64,000 bases of DNA from NCBI RefSeq assembly GCF_015832195.1, contig NC_052018.1:55241666-55305665 (forward strand), in the 5' to 3' direction. The first letter of the stretch is position 1; each line of letters begins with the position of its first letter. Below are positions 45,191-58,855 of the stretch, in pieces. Position numbers and translations under genes: made by a program. The notes beneath the pieces are model-generated. The model did no database searches and had not been told where the DNA came from. It was given only the letters and a program-made list of their open reading frames with translations. Source of the stretch: Motacilla alba alba (lineage: Eukaryota > Chordata > Aves > Passeriformes > Motacillidae).

Positions 45191-48100
45191 AACAAGTGAA
45201 AGCAGGGAGAAGTAGTTGAGCCTGGTAAGGAAAAGTAAATATCAACTTGACTGTAGTCATTGAAAACCTATTCCACATTGATGGCATGGTTTGTTTCCAC
45301 TGGAGAGCTTTGTTCTGTGTTTCAGGTGGAAGATTAATTTTCCCACGGGAGAAATAAGCTTTGAATAAGTCAGCTAAAATGGATTGTTCTTATGTGCACC
45401 CCACATCTATAGGAGAAACAGAAGACGTTTACATGCTCCCTGAGGAGGAACTATGACAAGCAGACAATTAAGCAATTCCCCTGCATCCCCAGATTTAAAG
45501 AACCACGTAATGACTTAATTGAGTTGAGTTGCTGAGAGTGCAGCGCTGTGCTGAGATTCGTGCTGAGAAGTGCGCAATTCCCAGAGGCATCCATCAGGTT
45601 TTAAAGAATTGACTTTCCATGCTAATTGACCCAGATGTGCTTGGTTTTGCCTCACAATCTCCACTTCATTCAATTACTATTAAAGAAAAGGGAATGAGAA
45701 AAAAGGGGACTCCATTTGTCTCATTTACTATATTAAAAGGGAGCTTTCTTAAAGCAACATTTTGTACTGTTGAACAAATCATTCAATTTCAAATGGAGCA
45801 GCACTTATTTCACCTTTTTTTTTTTAATTTCCCAAATGACTGAGCATGTATTTTGCAGGCAGTAGAGGATATTAGTTAAGCTACTCTGCTTGCCAAAGCA
45901 AGAGTAAGCATCATCAACAGAAGAAATGAGGGCAGTACACGTGGAGGGGTGGTGTGTCATCTGTCTGACTAGGCAGGGCTGAGCAGCACAGGATGAGGGT
46001 TGAGGACTGTCATGCCTTGCTACAGTGCTGGTCTGCCCAAACAATCAATAAATGAAGAAAAAAAGTAATATTTTATCTCTTTATATTTGCTAGAAGGCAA
46101 GGATATAAGTTTGAGAAATAGACTTCGCAATGTGAATCAGCAGCTAAGGTCTTCCATGTACCAGGCCGGTAGACACCTCTTTTGGCAAGATATGGTCATC
46201 TTTTAGGTGTGTGTAAATGATCCTGGAGGACACAGAGCAATCAGTGTAAGAACTGGTGTTCCCAGTGCATCCTCTATGTGTGCAGAATCTAGGTTTTGTT
46301 TCTGGTCAATTCACAAGGCTTAATTCATTTACAAATCAAGTATATCTTTGTGGTTGGGAATGAGTCTACCTCTGTAGCTACATTCCTGGAATACCATCAG
46401 AGGCTTTTTTCTGTAAGGATGCTACTCTCTACTTAGTTAATGACTTCAAGCTTATCTCAAAGAGCACCAGCAAGAGGCATGTACAGGAGTAACTCCTGTA
46501 CATTCATATTTAAACAGCCTGTTTCAGCAAAACAGCTGAAATTAGTGGAGTTCATCTGAGTTTACACAGTTGTTAAGGGGGCAGAATTTAGCCCAGTGCT
46601 TGTGATAAGCCATATTTTGTACCATCCAGTCAAGTTATGGAGCTCTGTTGTGAAGGTGTTCAAGAACTTTGCTTCTTTGCTAGGAGTTGTATGCCATATA
46701 TAGTCAGTTGTGGGTTTTTTTGCTGCTGTTTTATTTTTTTTTTTTATTTTTTTTGTTTTTCTGGTTGTTTTTTTTTTTTTTTTTAACTGAAGAAGGCTCG
46801 CCTCCAAACTGCTGAATCATATTTCAGCCATAGACCTGGTGATTTTTCAGAATTTGAATCATAGTTGGGCCCCCTGAATATCAAGCTGTGAAGCCACACG
46901 TGGGCTCAACAGTTTGGCAGCCACAGAGTACAGCTTTGGCAGTATTATATTCACAGTCCAGATGTTGGATGGTTCAGCCGCAACATACAGCATGTTAGAA
47001 GGGAGCAACAGCATGACTCAGAATTGCTGTTTACTTAATTTAAATACCATGGTTTGTACTGTTCTTGATGATAAGCCTGGCTGTTAAGAACCAGACTGCT
47101 TTAGATCTGTATCCCATCCCAGAAGAAAGTCTCATGTAACAACCCTACTTGAAGTGAGAAACCTTTTTTTGGATATTTTAGTGTTGCATTCTTCCTGCCA
47201 AGGTCTTCTGGGAGAAGCTGTCCAGTAAGGGTCACTTCTGAAGTCAGGTATAGATATATCAGGATTACCAAAAAGCACCAAGGTCCTGTGAAACTGGAAA
47301 TAAGAAAGTCAGGGTGGTACCTGAGATTTGTAAATGGAATATGATCATGTTTTGACTTAATGTTCTGCTTTTATCTTACAAGCTGCAGCGATTAATTGCT
47401 TAGCAATAATTAGGAAAGATAGAGGCAGTCTCCATTAAAGCAGGGTTCTTCTTCAAAACTGCAGGCTTAGTCAGTTGAGCTTCTTTTGCATGTGCCTCAT
47501 TTTAAATAACATTCTGTATTAAAATGGTAAGCTTTGAACTTACTAAAGTTTTGTGCATGTGATACAAGAAGCTGAGGAGATTCTCAGTAATTTGATTCCT
47601 TTATCAATATTTCCTAAGGAGTAGAGAATTTAGTCTGTGAAAACAGCTACTGTTGTTTTTCAAGGCATTTTAAACAAAGAACTTTATTTTTTCTTAGTGA
47701 AAACTACATCTGGAAAGGAAAAAACAGTGAATCACCTAGTCCAAATTACTTTTTTATGTCTGCAGAGAACATGCTGACAGAAGTTTGAGATGATTTTTAT
47801 TTTGTTTTTTAAGAATGACTGTGAGACACATGGTAGCAAATTCTTCATTAATTGGATCTACTTTATTTCAGCAAAATCCTAAACTTGAAACCTAGACAGA
47901 CGTGAAAATAGGGAAATGTTTAAAAAAATACTTGCAAATGCAAGAAAGTTCCAGTAACTAATGTGGATATTGGAGGTTCATCCTTCAGGCAGGACTGGTG
48001 ATTCCTCTATGCCTGTTGTGCTGAAACGGAGCCCTGAGGGTAAAATGCCTGGTAATATACCAGAGATTTTTTCTGTCCAAAGAGTTAAATGGAACATTTT

Positions 48101-50261
48101 TGGTAGGAAGATGCTATTGGCGCCGAGTAGGACCTGTGCTGGAGCAGAAGACACCACAGAGTTGAGCAGAATGCAACTTTGGTGTGCCAGTCTCAGTGAT
48201 GAGCAGATAGACAGGAGGCTCAAGGAGAATATTGTATCAAAAGAAAGAAGGCATTTAGGGACATGGAGAAGGGGTTTTGGAAGGAAAAGGGCTTCTTGGG
48301 GTCTGTGACATGGAAAAGAGAATAGTTCAGTTGTTTTGATATGGAGAAAGAGTCTTGAAGAGAAAATTAGGAGAACGGGATGAAAATATGAAGTGACCAA
48401 GACAAATTTTTGGCTGTCTTGATTTGTGCTTCAGCAGCTGTGGTAAAACTGAGTTCATCAGAGGAGAACATTAATGGAGCAAAGCAGCACAGGCCCTTGA
48501 AACAGAACAGAAAGGCTGGAAAGAGAGAAGGCAAATAATATCATCAGAGAGTTCAATGACAGCAAATTGAATCGGCCAAAGGCCCTGGAAATTTTACAAT
48601 ATTCTTTTTTTTGCAAGGAATATGTATAATATTTATCTACATAGAAAGTAGTAAGCTTTTGTGCTGTTCTATGTAATTTCTGTTTTCCACTCCAATCAGG
48701 TACCTGAATGCTCATTTAATAAGAGGAACAGAAAGGTTTTGAATAGAGCTTTCCATGAACACTTTTTATTATAAGAGGTAAGATCTGTGGGAGGAATTAA
48801 GAAAACTTCAATCAATCAATGAAGTCTTGCTTCATGGATTCATGAAGATTCTTCAGTCTACAAATGGGATAAAGCAGGCTCAGATAAGATCTGTAATTTT
48901 AAGTCAGAAAACTTCACCCTCAGTGGGTCTAACTGTCAAAGCAATTGAAGCATCTCTTGTGATGGGTATTAATTATTATATATTTGTTATCCGGGAGCTC
49001 AGTAAAGAATTAATGAAATACCTAAAGAGCAGCTCAGTAGTGGAGTTATACATTATTGTCTTGTATATGACAGCAGAAGGTCAGGTCAGAGACTGACTGG
49101 TTATGTTGACAGTTTGTGTTAGTACTGTGATTTAGAAATATTTTGCTTTTCCAAAGAAAAAGTAATGATCCCAGGAATAAGTTGCAGAAAAGTGTATGTG
49201 ATATTTTTATTCAAATGAAGTACATTCCACAATTTTTATTAATAGAATTGAAAAGGAGCTAGAGGAAACTTTAAAAGCCAGAGTGCTTTGTTTCTTAGGA
49301 ACCAGAACAACCATAATGAAAGCAGATGCTTACCTGGCATACAAGATTCACCACTTAAAACATCCAAGCACCAAAAGGCTTGATGTGTTCCTGGAATTAT
49401 GAGATACACATCAAATGCTTAAATTAGTCAAAGACTTAGTCATACTTGGTTGAAAGAAATCTGTGCATGTGCATTCACATCTGCCTAGATTCTGAGCTAT
49501 TAAGTGTCTTAGATATCCTTAATCCTATTTTGCATTTTAGTTTTAGAGCATAATATTCCCATACTACAGTTATCAGACATCTTGCCTCAAATGTTTCATA
49601 TTATGCAATTCCAGGGGTTTTATGTGTGTTCTAATAGAGAGATGCCATCAGCTTTAATCATGTGGGAAGGGGAAGTGTTAACTCTCATTAAACCCTGTGC
49701 CATCTTATAGCAGGTTGGAAAGACACTGTTGAAATGTGGAATCCCCAGGAATACTCTCACTTTCCTTTGGCACAGTGACTGGGGGTATTGCACCAGGTGC
49801 AACACAGGATTTATCAAGAAGCTATTCTCTAAGTAATAATTTCTACCCAGATACCTTAATTTAAATACCTTTTAAATGGGAAAGCAAATCCTAGAATAAT
49901 TTCTTATCTTTACTACAAATTCCAAACTCTGCAGTATATTTGGAAGAAAATCAGACATAGTTAAGGGACTCAGAATTACAAAGAAGCCAAGAAGCTCTAC
50001 TCCTCTCCACCTGAATTAACAATCAAATTAACAAATTAGTTTTGCTACCTCAAGACAAGAAACATGCAGTGTGTACTGCGAATGCTCAGCTGCAGAGTGG
50101 AATTGAAATGCCACAAGGCATTTCCTCCTGGCAGGGAGGAGAACAAGTACAAAGTTGGGAGGATGTAATTAAAACTCTTCAGTCCATTGTATAATATGTA
50201 AACTAGGAAATATTTCTTAGGGACTATAAAATACCAGTGGTTACTATATATACCTACATAT
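45191..50261. other. Intergenic, no gene recognised
   Basis: About 5 kb. It holds a T-rich tract at 46712-46785 and a candidate regulatory block at about 45,480-45,620 (CACGTAATGACTTAATTGAG and CATGCTAATTGAC, homeodomain-like). The 115-codon frame at 47961-48308 overlaps a 140-codon antisense frame, and neither has family resemblance. Confidence 0.55.
46712..46785. repeat. T-rich low-complexity tract
   Basis: Long T runs broken by single A, G or C, ending in about 18 T. Confidence 0.85.
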
Positions 50262-51390
50262 CACAGAACTGTAGAATCATTTGGAATGGAAAGGAGCCAA
50301 AAAATCATCTTGTTCCAACTGTTATGCCATGGAAGGGGTCACCTTGCAGTAGACCAGGTTGCTTATCCAACCTAGCCTTGAATACTTCCAGGAGTGGGGC
50401 AACCACAACTTCTCTGGGCAACCTTTTCCAGTGCCTCACCACCCTCACAGTAAAGGATTTCTTCCTGATATCTAAACTAAACCTGCCCTCTTCCAGGTTA
50501 AAGCCATTAGCCTTGTCCTGTTACTACGTGCCCCTTCTAAAACCTCTCTCTCAAGTTCTCTTGGAGGACTCCTTTGTACAGGAAGGCTGCTGTAAGGTGT
50601 CTCTGGAGCTTTTTTCTCTTCAGGGTAAACAGCCTCAACCCGCAGCCTGTTTTCATAGGAGATTTGCTTCAGCCCTCTGATCATCTTTATGGCCACTCCA
50701 AGAAGTCCACATCCTTCTTATCCAGCCTCAGAGCTGGGATGCAGCACTCCAGCTGAGATCTCAGAAGGGCACAGTAGAGGGGCAGAATCACCTCCCTTGC
50801 CCTGCTATCATGCTGCTTTTAATACATACAGCTCAGGATTCAGTTGGCCTTCTGGGCTGTGAGTGCACATTGACAGCCTGTGCCCAGCTTTTCATCTACC
50901 AGCACCCCCAAGTCCTTCTCTGCAGGGCTACTCTCAAACAATTCTCTGCCCAGTCTATATTTGTGCTTGGGATTGTCCTGACCCTCCTGCAGGAACACGC
51001 TCTTGGTCTCTGCGCAGTCCCGCCTCTCAAGCTTGCCCGGGCCTCTCTGGATGGCAACTCCTTCCCTCCAGCCTGTTGACTGCATCACACAGCTTGGTGT
51101 CATTGGCAAACTTGCTGAGGGTGCCTTGCTCCTGCTGCTCATGTCACTGACAAAATGTCAAACAGTGCTGGTCCCTATGCTGACTCTGAGGAAGGCCACT
51201 CCTCACTGGTTTCCACTGGGACACTGAACCATTGACCACAACTCTCATAGTGTGACTATGTGGACAATGTCTTATCCACCAAGTGGTTCCTGTGTCAAAT
51301 ACACATCTCTCCAGTTGAGAGACAAGGATGTTGTTCAGGACAGTGTCAAATATCTAAGTAGATTATGTCAATTGCTCTTCCCTACATACG
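50262..51390 (-). mobile_element. CR1 LINE, 5'-truncated, antisense (1.1 kb)
   Basis: On the - strand this spans the C-terminal part of CR1 ORF2 and the 3' UTR. Recognisable pieces are YRLGREL...[16 protein letters not shown] and ALTAQKAN (about 51,100-50,840) and KMIRGLKQISYENRLR (about 50,690-50,640). The + strand text CTTGAATACTTCCAGGAGTG is the complement of the usual 3' UTR. Frames are shifted, so it is inactive. The octamer tail at the 3' end (about 50,262-50,285) is decayed. Confidence 0.92.
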
Positions 51391-53398
51391 TAGTGTTGAA
51401 ATAAAATAGTGGTTTTCTCACTGCTAAGATATAGTACAGAACAATTATTCACCTATTTGCCCCAGGATAGTTGGTATGTTACTAATTTCTTTGTTTAATT
51501 TTTGCTTTATAAGCACAAAATCTGAAGTAATCTGTGTGGGTTGCTTTCTGAGACCTCCAGTTTTACTGATTTCCCCATTCCATTACCAGAACAAGAAGAC
51601 GTATCTTTTTCCTTAGTTGTCCCAACCCCTCACAATCACAGAGTGAGATCTTATCAAGCATTCTGTTTTTGTTTTCCTGGGTGTTTGGTCTCATCAGAAG
51701 AAGGTTTTGAATGCATTTCTTTAAGAATGTGATAGAGATAAAGAAATTTGCATTCAGTGAGGTCAGAGTTACTATAGGACGTTGTCGGAAAATGATGGGT
51801 AGGAAACTAAGGAGAGGATCAAGGAAAGTCTAAAAAGCTGTGTGAGACAGGCGTGAACGTTTTTAATCCACTGAGAATTGTAAGTATATTTCCTGGATCT
51901 GTGTTCCTCCACCCATATAGCCAGAAAATAAACTTCACAGAGCAATTTCTAGGAGCATGGAATTCTTTCCAAGGGACATTATTTTCTGGAAAACACATTC
52001 TCTTTTTCAAAGTGCACCTTCTGGCTGTACTTGACCTGAAGAACTTGCCTGGCGAGAGCATGACTTTCTTTTACATTGGCATTGAAAAAATTAGTTCAAC
52101 CCCTTTCTTTTTCTGTACCAGTTCTGTTTCTGTGGGCCCTGCAGGAACATAGTTGACTGGTTCCCAATTTATTAATGGCAAAATAGCCTTTTCAAGAAAC
52201 TGAAATCAAGAGCTTTCTTCTTACTCCTTGCTAGAATACTTGTCCAAAAAGGATGTAACTTAAAGAGAAAATTAAATGCCTGGGTTGAAAGTAAATAATG
52301 AAATCACACAGGTAATAATTCTCACACAGAAGATGCTATAGCTCTTTGCTTAGCCCCTTCATCTTCCTGCAAAAACAATGGTTTTGTCTACATTGTGACT
52401 TCTCACTGAAAAATAATAGGAATTGTATTTTCTATTCTAGTTTGATATGAACTTGATATAATCACCTTATAACAACATTCATAAATTACTCTATGTACTT
52501 GAGAGCAGCAATTCTTTTTTCCATGCAAAATGTCTATACTTTATATTGTACTGCTGGATTGTCTGGACTTGTAGGAAAGCTGGTTTTCCAGACGGTGTTT
52601 GTGAAAAGTTCTGAGCCATAAGTACAAACGAATCAAGCAACATCGCAAAGAAGGGAAACAGCATAAAATCTTTCATTTCTACTCAGACAAGTCATTTATC
52701 CAGTGCTGACTGTATCATCATTGTGCATGTGTAGTGTGCAGTGAGTGAGTATCCCTGTTGTGCATGGATGAGTATCCCCATCACGCTTTCTAGGCATGGA
52801 TTTACTCAATGGGCAGGAGCCTGTTGCCCATTTCCCCTCCCTTCTCCCTGTACTGCTGCCACAGGAGCACTTGCTGCTCAGATGATGTGAGGCTTGCACT
52901 GTTCTCCTACCTAATACTGTTTGCAGCTGCATGCAGCCTTTCATGTTTACTTCAGCTTGGGGTTGTGGGTCTGCTGGGAAGGAAATCCAGCCACGAGACT
53001 TTTAAGTAGTGGTTTGATCTTTGTCAATGAGATCGACTCAATTTAGACACGTTCCCTTGAGAGGTCAGATCTGGACTGGAATACGTTAAGGGCTGTCAGA
53101 ACGCTGTAAGCAGGAAAGGCAGACATTGCAGCCATCAAGGGTTTGATTCCAGCAGAGAGTCTTGTAAATGGGGATGTTTAATAGACCGTGGAGAAGTTAA
53201 AAGGAAGGATTAGACAACTGGTGGGGTCAAGTACACTAAAGTAATCATAAATGCATAGGGTGGTGCTGTAATTAAAAATGCTCCTGGACTCAGCTGGCCT
53301 CGGAGCATGCCTACTACAGGCAGAGCTTCAGTTCCAAGGGGTTTCTGTAACTGTCCAAATAATATGAAAGCTTTACAACTTATACTTAATATTAATAA

Positions 53399-53432
53399 CT
53401 TTTACTTTACTTTACTTTAATTTAATTTAATT
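53399..53432. repeat. (CTTTA/TTTAA)n pentanucleotide microsatellite
   Basis: Successive CTTTA units turn into TTTAA units, consistent with a repeat that changed by one base and then expanded again. Confidence 0.8.
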
Positions 53433-55859
53433 AATAACTTTTAAAAAATAGGGTGGGAGAAAATGCACTAATGATTCAGACTCTCGAATAGAAAATTTAA
53501 CTACACAGTACTCTGAAGTGAAAGTATTCATGATAGCTCTTTGCAAAGCAAATGTTTGCACAAAAAAATTCAATTCTCATTTTAGCATATTAAAAGGAAA
53601 CTATTATCTGTGAGTATTTCTGTTAAACATGTCACCCAGAGCCTTGATAAATGTTTATTAGATGCACTTTGATACTAAATGTGTGTATAAAGCATAAAGA
53701 ACTTTATTTTTTAATAAAAGGGCATTTTTATTGAAAAAATATTTCTTGACTATTTTTGCTATCTTTAGCAAACACACAAGAGTCGTGCAACTCCATTAAA
53801 TGCTTAGAATAATATTCCCCATGCACACTTTGCTTGTTAAGTTCAAAGAGTGTTTTCTTACACACCAAGCCAGAATCACATGAGGAAATTTAAACTGATT
53901 GCTTTAGGCTTTCATTCTCTTTGATTACTTATTTGGGTCAGACATTTAGAAAGAAGATAAATATCATATAAAAAATATTGACCTTCTCCTTGAAAACACA
54001 TTTTTGAACAACTTTGAGAGCTGCTGCTCTGTGCTTTGTTATGTGCTTCTTAGTAAGTTCAATTTCAGATTTAGTTATATTTTTTGAGCAACAGGAAGTT
54101 GATAAATGCCCTTCTCATAGCACTGATGGAAATGTATGAGCCTGAGGTCTGTAACTGCTGGCAAGAAAGATGAGGTAGGAAAGGGCAGCCTGCTAATAAA
54201 AGGATTTTTCAGAATATGATACTTATGTGACCCAAAATAGCACTTCTGTTTCTGTCATATTATATTTCTTGAAGTTGGCAAATGAAAATTCAGCTGCTAC
54301 CCTGGTTTCTTAAAAACCCTTTTTGCATGAAAAGTGACCTTTCTTCCTTAAATGTCCTGGCCTCTCTTGGTCCTTATGCCAATTTCAGCCATGTGGAAAG
54401 GAAGAAACTAGCTTATGCTGCCACTTTAGCTAAGGTTTTCAGGAAAATGGAGCAAGGGCAGGGTCTGCAGTTTATGTGAAAACTGGTGGAGCTACACTGG
54501 AACCTGTTTAGCAACAATTAAACTGATGAAGATTAGCTAAATTCTACTACTAAAAATCTTTTCTATACTCTTAAAAAATAACTTATTATAAGATAGGCAA
54601 AAGTAAAAATACAGGGATTGCCTTGGAATACCAGTGAAATTCCTCATAGAAGCAGCAGGGTCTGAGGAGCATTTCAGAGAGAGGTGGTGGAGTTGCCCTC
54701 CCAGAGTCTTTTCAAGCAGCATCTTCAGGTGTTCTGGACAAACAGCTGTTAGGCCATTGGTCTAGAGAGAAAGTTTTGATAACTCTTGACAACTCTTTTT
54801 TCAGATGTCAATACTGACATTTCAGGTTTTTTAGCATGAAGCTCTCAGGTGATTTCTGAAAATCCAGAATCCGGCCTTTCTTTGTGTATAAAGAAGAACA
54901 GTATTTCTTGCCTGTATAATGAGCAGAAAGTGCTTGTTCCTTTATCCTGTCCCTGAAGGGGATACATTGTCTTAGTGCTGTACATTTTGAGATTGGGCAA
55001 AGCATGAAAACAAAATCATGAGGAGCTGTATTTCTGCCTTGTTCTTAGTAAGATAATAGGGAGTCTCACAGGGGATAAACATAAGCTGCTTTGTTACTTA
55101 TTTTCTTAGCATTATTTTTTGTGTTTTGCCCTTTCTGAAAGGTGCAGGCAGGAAAGCAGAAAACTGCCTTTCCTCTTCAGTTATTTGCATGAAATGAACA
55201 GCACATTCCCCTTGTGCCTTTCCAGTACTACACTGATACTTCTGAGTTTGTACAGCACAGCAAGGACTTGGTCCAAGATGATAATTTCAGGCAACTCATT
55301 CACAGTAGTGATTTTTTTTTGTGCAAAAGCAGATCCATTCTCTGCCAGTGATGCCCTGTTCCCTGCTAGGAGGCAGCCGTGGGGTTGCTCTTTGCCCAGT
55401 GGTCATGGAGGCAGTGAGTCTGTGCAGGAGCAGGCTGGTTGGAACCTGGGGCAGACACACACTGGTCTGGGCAGCGGGGAAGGCTGGAGTTGTCATCCTC
55501 TCCAGCAGGGCTGAGCCCTTTCCTCACAAGAAACAAAGCTCCTGTTTCACCCCAGTGCTGCTGGGGCGTGGGTGACCCAGACTGGTCCCACTGCAGTGTC
55601 ATGCAGGCTGAGGAAACACTGTGCATCATGAGGCCTCAAGGCAAGTGTTCAAGCAAGGGTTAAAATGGCTGGACAGCTTGCCCACTAGAAAACAGAGGGG
55701 TTTTTTTCCATAGTCACTTCCCAGTCTTGGATATACAGTCTCTAGTTACTGGAGGGATTCAGAGCTGGCACAAGCAGCCTCTTAAGCATTAGGCTGCCCC
55801 TGTGTGCTTGGCACCAAATTCAGACAATTTTGAGAACATTTCAGATCTTCTGGAGGGTG

Positions 55860-55916
55860 GTTTTTTTTTGTTTTGATTTTTTTTTGTTTTGTTTTGGATT
55901 TTTTTCTATTTTTTTA
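55860..55916. repeat. T/G-rich low-complexity tract
   Basis: TTTTG and GTTTT units with long T runs, similar in style to the tract at 41435-41541. Confidence 0.82.
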
Positions 55917-58835
55917 TCCCTTTCCATAAGAAAGCAGTTCTATTTTTAGGACTTGGCCTAAATTCTTGAACCCAGTGGTTTTACTGTTGTTGTTTTTCCT
56001 CTCTTCAATCAAAATGAAGTGGTTCTGGCTGATCTGACTAGCAAATCTGCTGTGTCTCTTAAAGTTACACTCAAGGAGATTTTTTGATTGCACGGGTGTG
56101 TATGTTTGCATGGAAAGTTTCTCTCAATTTCCTGGAATAAAAGGAGTCTTGACTTCTTCCAAATCTATACTCCATGCTTGTAAATGTCTCTGTTAAGACT
56201 GGTTTTGTGGAACATTGTGAAGGATGCTGGCCTAAAACATGATATGCTACTAAATTGAATTTTATATTTGAACTTTTTCTCCCCCGTCTCTTCTGTTCTT
56301 TCTTGCTGCAGCTGTTTCAATACATAATGTTTGTCTTCAACCTGCAGAGATAGCAGAATATCCCATTTTTATCACCTGGGGAAAATCAGACATCATAACA
56401 AACTGATGACCAGAGCAGTGACTGAAGCAGTGATAAGTATCCCTATCACCTCTCTCTTTGACTACAGCACATACATACACCCTGCTCACCCAAGTTAGCT
56501 TTTGGATGAGAGGGAATATTGCTTCCTCTGCATGGTGCTATGCTTCAACTAATCAGATTTTCCATCTGTGCTGGTTGCAGGGCAGGGCTCAGGGGATTAA
56601 GGGTAATATGAAAAGCTACCCCTTTTCTTCCTCTGTGCAGTGTTTAAGTTGCCACTTGCACTCTGTCTGAGAGCATCTGTCCTTCTGTTGCACAGGATGT
56701 CTGAGCAGGCAGGAGGGCACATGCCTGTTACTGGCTGGTTTGGGAGCTTTCCAAAGGAATAGGATTTCTCCCAGTTTTGGAGGACCAGAGGGAGTAGCAG
56801 TCAGCCACTTCCCATGGAAGCACAGATGTCAACTAGACCACTGTAGATTGTCCTGAGGTCATTTTTCCAAAGCATGGCTGGACATGTCTGCTTTGTGTTA
56901 TAATTTAGGCAGTTTTCCTAAGACGGAGACTTTGACTTGAAGGCACCTTCCAATAAGCCTGAGGGTGGAGTTAAAAATCTATGCCTGTCCTCAGGGTTTC
57001 CCCATTTGCTGCTGGAGAGCTCTGCTCAGATTCTCGGCAGTGCACGGAGTGGATTCCCTGTAGCCATCTCCAGGGTGTTGTTTTTCCAAACATATTCCTA
57101 CATCCTGCCTTTGGATCACTTTCTAGATGTAGGCTTTTGCTTTTACTAATAATGAGTATAGACTTCAGATCTTCCTTGCAAAACTTGAAAGCATTCAGAA
57201 GATCCCAGGCCTTTTTAAAAAAGATTTGAGAGCTGTCATCAAAACCATAATAAATTGCCAAACCATTTTCAAAAGTTTCCAAATGTAAGTGTAGCTCTAG
57301 GTCTTAAATCCAATGGGAAAAAAAAAGCATTTATATGAAGTTTAGCATTTCCTGGGTCTGAAATACACTTACTCTTTCTGCCTCTGGCCCTGGCTTCTAG
57401 ATGTACAAAGCTGAAAACTAGCCATACTAACCCTTGATTTCCATTTTGCTTTTCTTAGGCAGTTATGGCATTTTTTTTTCTTGTACCATATTAAAATTAA
57501 TGAACATTCAAACACCATTTACTCTGTTGTACATACGTTTTTGCTTTTTTTTGGCCAGCATTCTAACAATGCAATGTTCACCTAGTAAAGAGACTTAGAT
57601 CGTTATATGCTAAAAAGTACATTTTTCAAAGGAGCGGAGGCATTTGCTTCAGCTTCCTAGGCAAATTCTCACACAAGTAATTATATTCTGCCTTCTGCAT
57701 TCCTCTGCCACTTCAATTGGATATGGTGTTCCTCCTTAGTTTGTTCCCTACACTTTTGCATAGCATTATCTACTACTATTAAATATTTGCTGTCCACCAT
57801 CCCAGCAGTGACTTCATATATAAAGGCAGTGATTGAAGTAAGACACCAGATAAATAAAATTAGGGGCATAGTCTTGTGAAATTTACCATCCAAAATACTT
57901 GTTAATCCAAATCTTCCACATGAAAGTGTTTTTAACCATGACTAGGAAGTACAATAACTGATGTCATTAATCAGCAACATAATTCGCTGTGGTTGCTTTG
58001 AAACGAGGACCATTTTATGGTGACTTTGGTACAGCAATATAAGAGGGTCACTGTGGGCCATGTGTACTGGTACCTTCAAACTGTGACCACTGTTTTACAA
58101 CAGAAGTTACATTGGTGGGTGAATTTCAGCATGTTTGCTGTGAGCAGAGGAAGAGAACGATCAGCACTATCCAACCCACGGGCAAAATCTGGAGAAGGAG
58201 AGGTGAGCGCTCCTTTCGTGGTATGCTGACAGTAGGTATGAGTTCAGGTATGAATTAAAACAGCCTGAGACATGTTCACTAGATAATTCCAGGGAACTTT
58301 CCACTACTCTTTCATAATAAGAGCTCTTCGGAGCTCCCTGACAGAAGTAAGTCTTTTTTCCCCTCCCATTTCAGCACATTTATTAATAATGGCAGAATTG
58401 GGACCTGTAGTCCAGTATTAAAATACTAATTTTATCTTTTCTTTGATTCCTCCATGTTACAGAAAAAAATATTCCTTAATTTGCATGGTCCTTTTCCTTG
58501 CAACTCTTGGCCTTTAACACGTTCTGTGTAGTGAACCAAAAGCACTGCTACTTGCTTCCCCGGAAATTATACCAGTTTATTTGATTTCACTGTGGACACA
58601 CTCTGTATGTCACTGGGAGGGATACCAGACCCAGTAATCACATGGATCTTCTTGGGCCAAGGCTGGAGCTGTGCTGCACTCCAGGCCCACCTGCTGGGGC
58701 TAGAGGCACAGGGGCTGTGTGTCAGGGTGGACTTGGGGAAAGCCACCCTCCATAACCTGAAATGACAAAACTTGGTGACTAAGCCACACCAAAGCCTTTG
58801 AGAAGGAGGAGAGTTTTTGTGGGAAGAAAAGGAAA

Positions 58836-58855
58836 GCAAGGCAAGGCAAGGCAAG
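58836..58855. repeat. (GGCAA)n short tandem repeat
   Basis: About four pentamer units of the AAGGC register. Confidence 0.8.

Noticed and set aside
46562..46807. Lys-rich - strand frame
   Set aside because: Produced by the T-rich tract at 46712-46785.
47961..48400. Overlapping 115-codon + and 140-codon - frames
   Set aside because: Mutually antisense, with no family resemblance. Chance frames.
54670..54760. Possible diverged sense CR1 fragment (GGTGGTGGAGT, TTTTCAAGCAGCATCTTCAG)
   Set aside because: The resemblance covers only a few dozen bases and lacks the tail, so it is too weak to list as a feature.
58684..58697. Second CTCF-like motif (- strand CCAGCAGGTGGGCC)
   Set aside because: It lacks the nearly invariant C in the GGC core, so it was not listed as a site.
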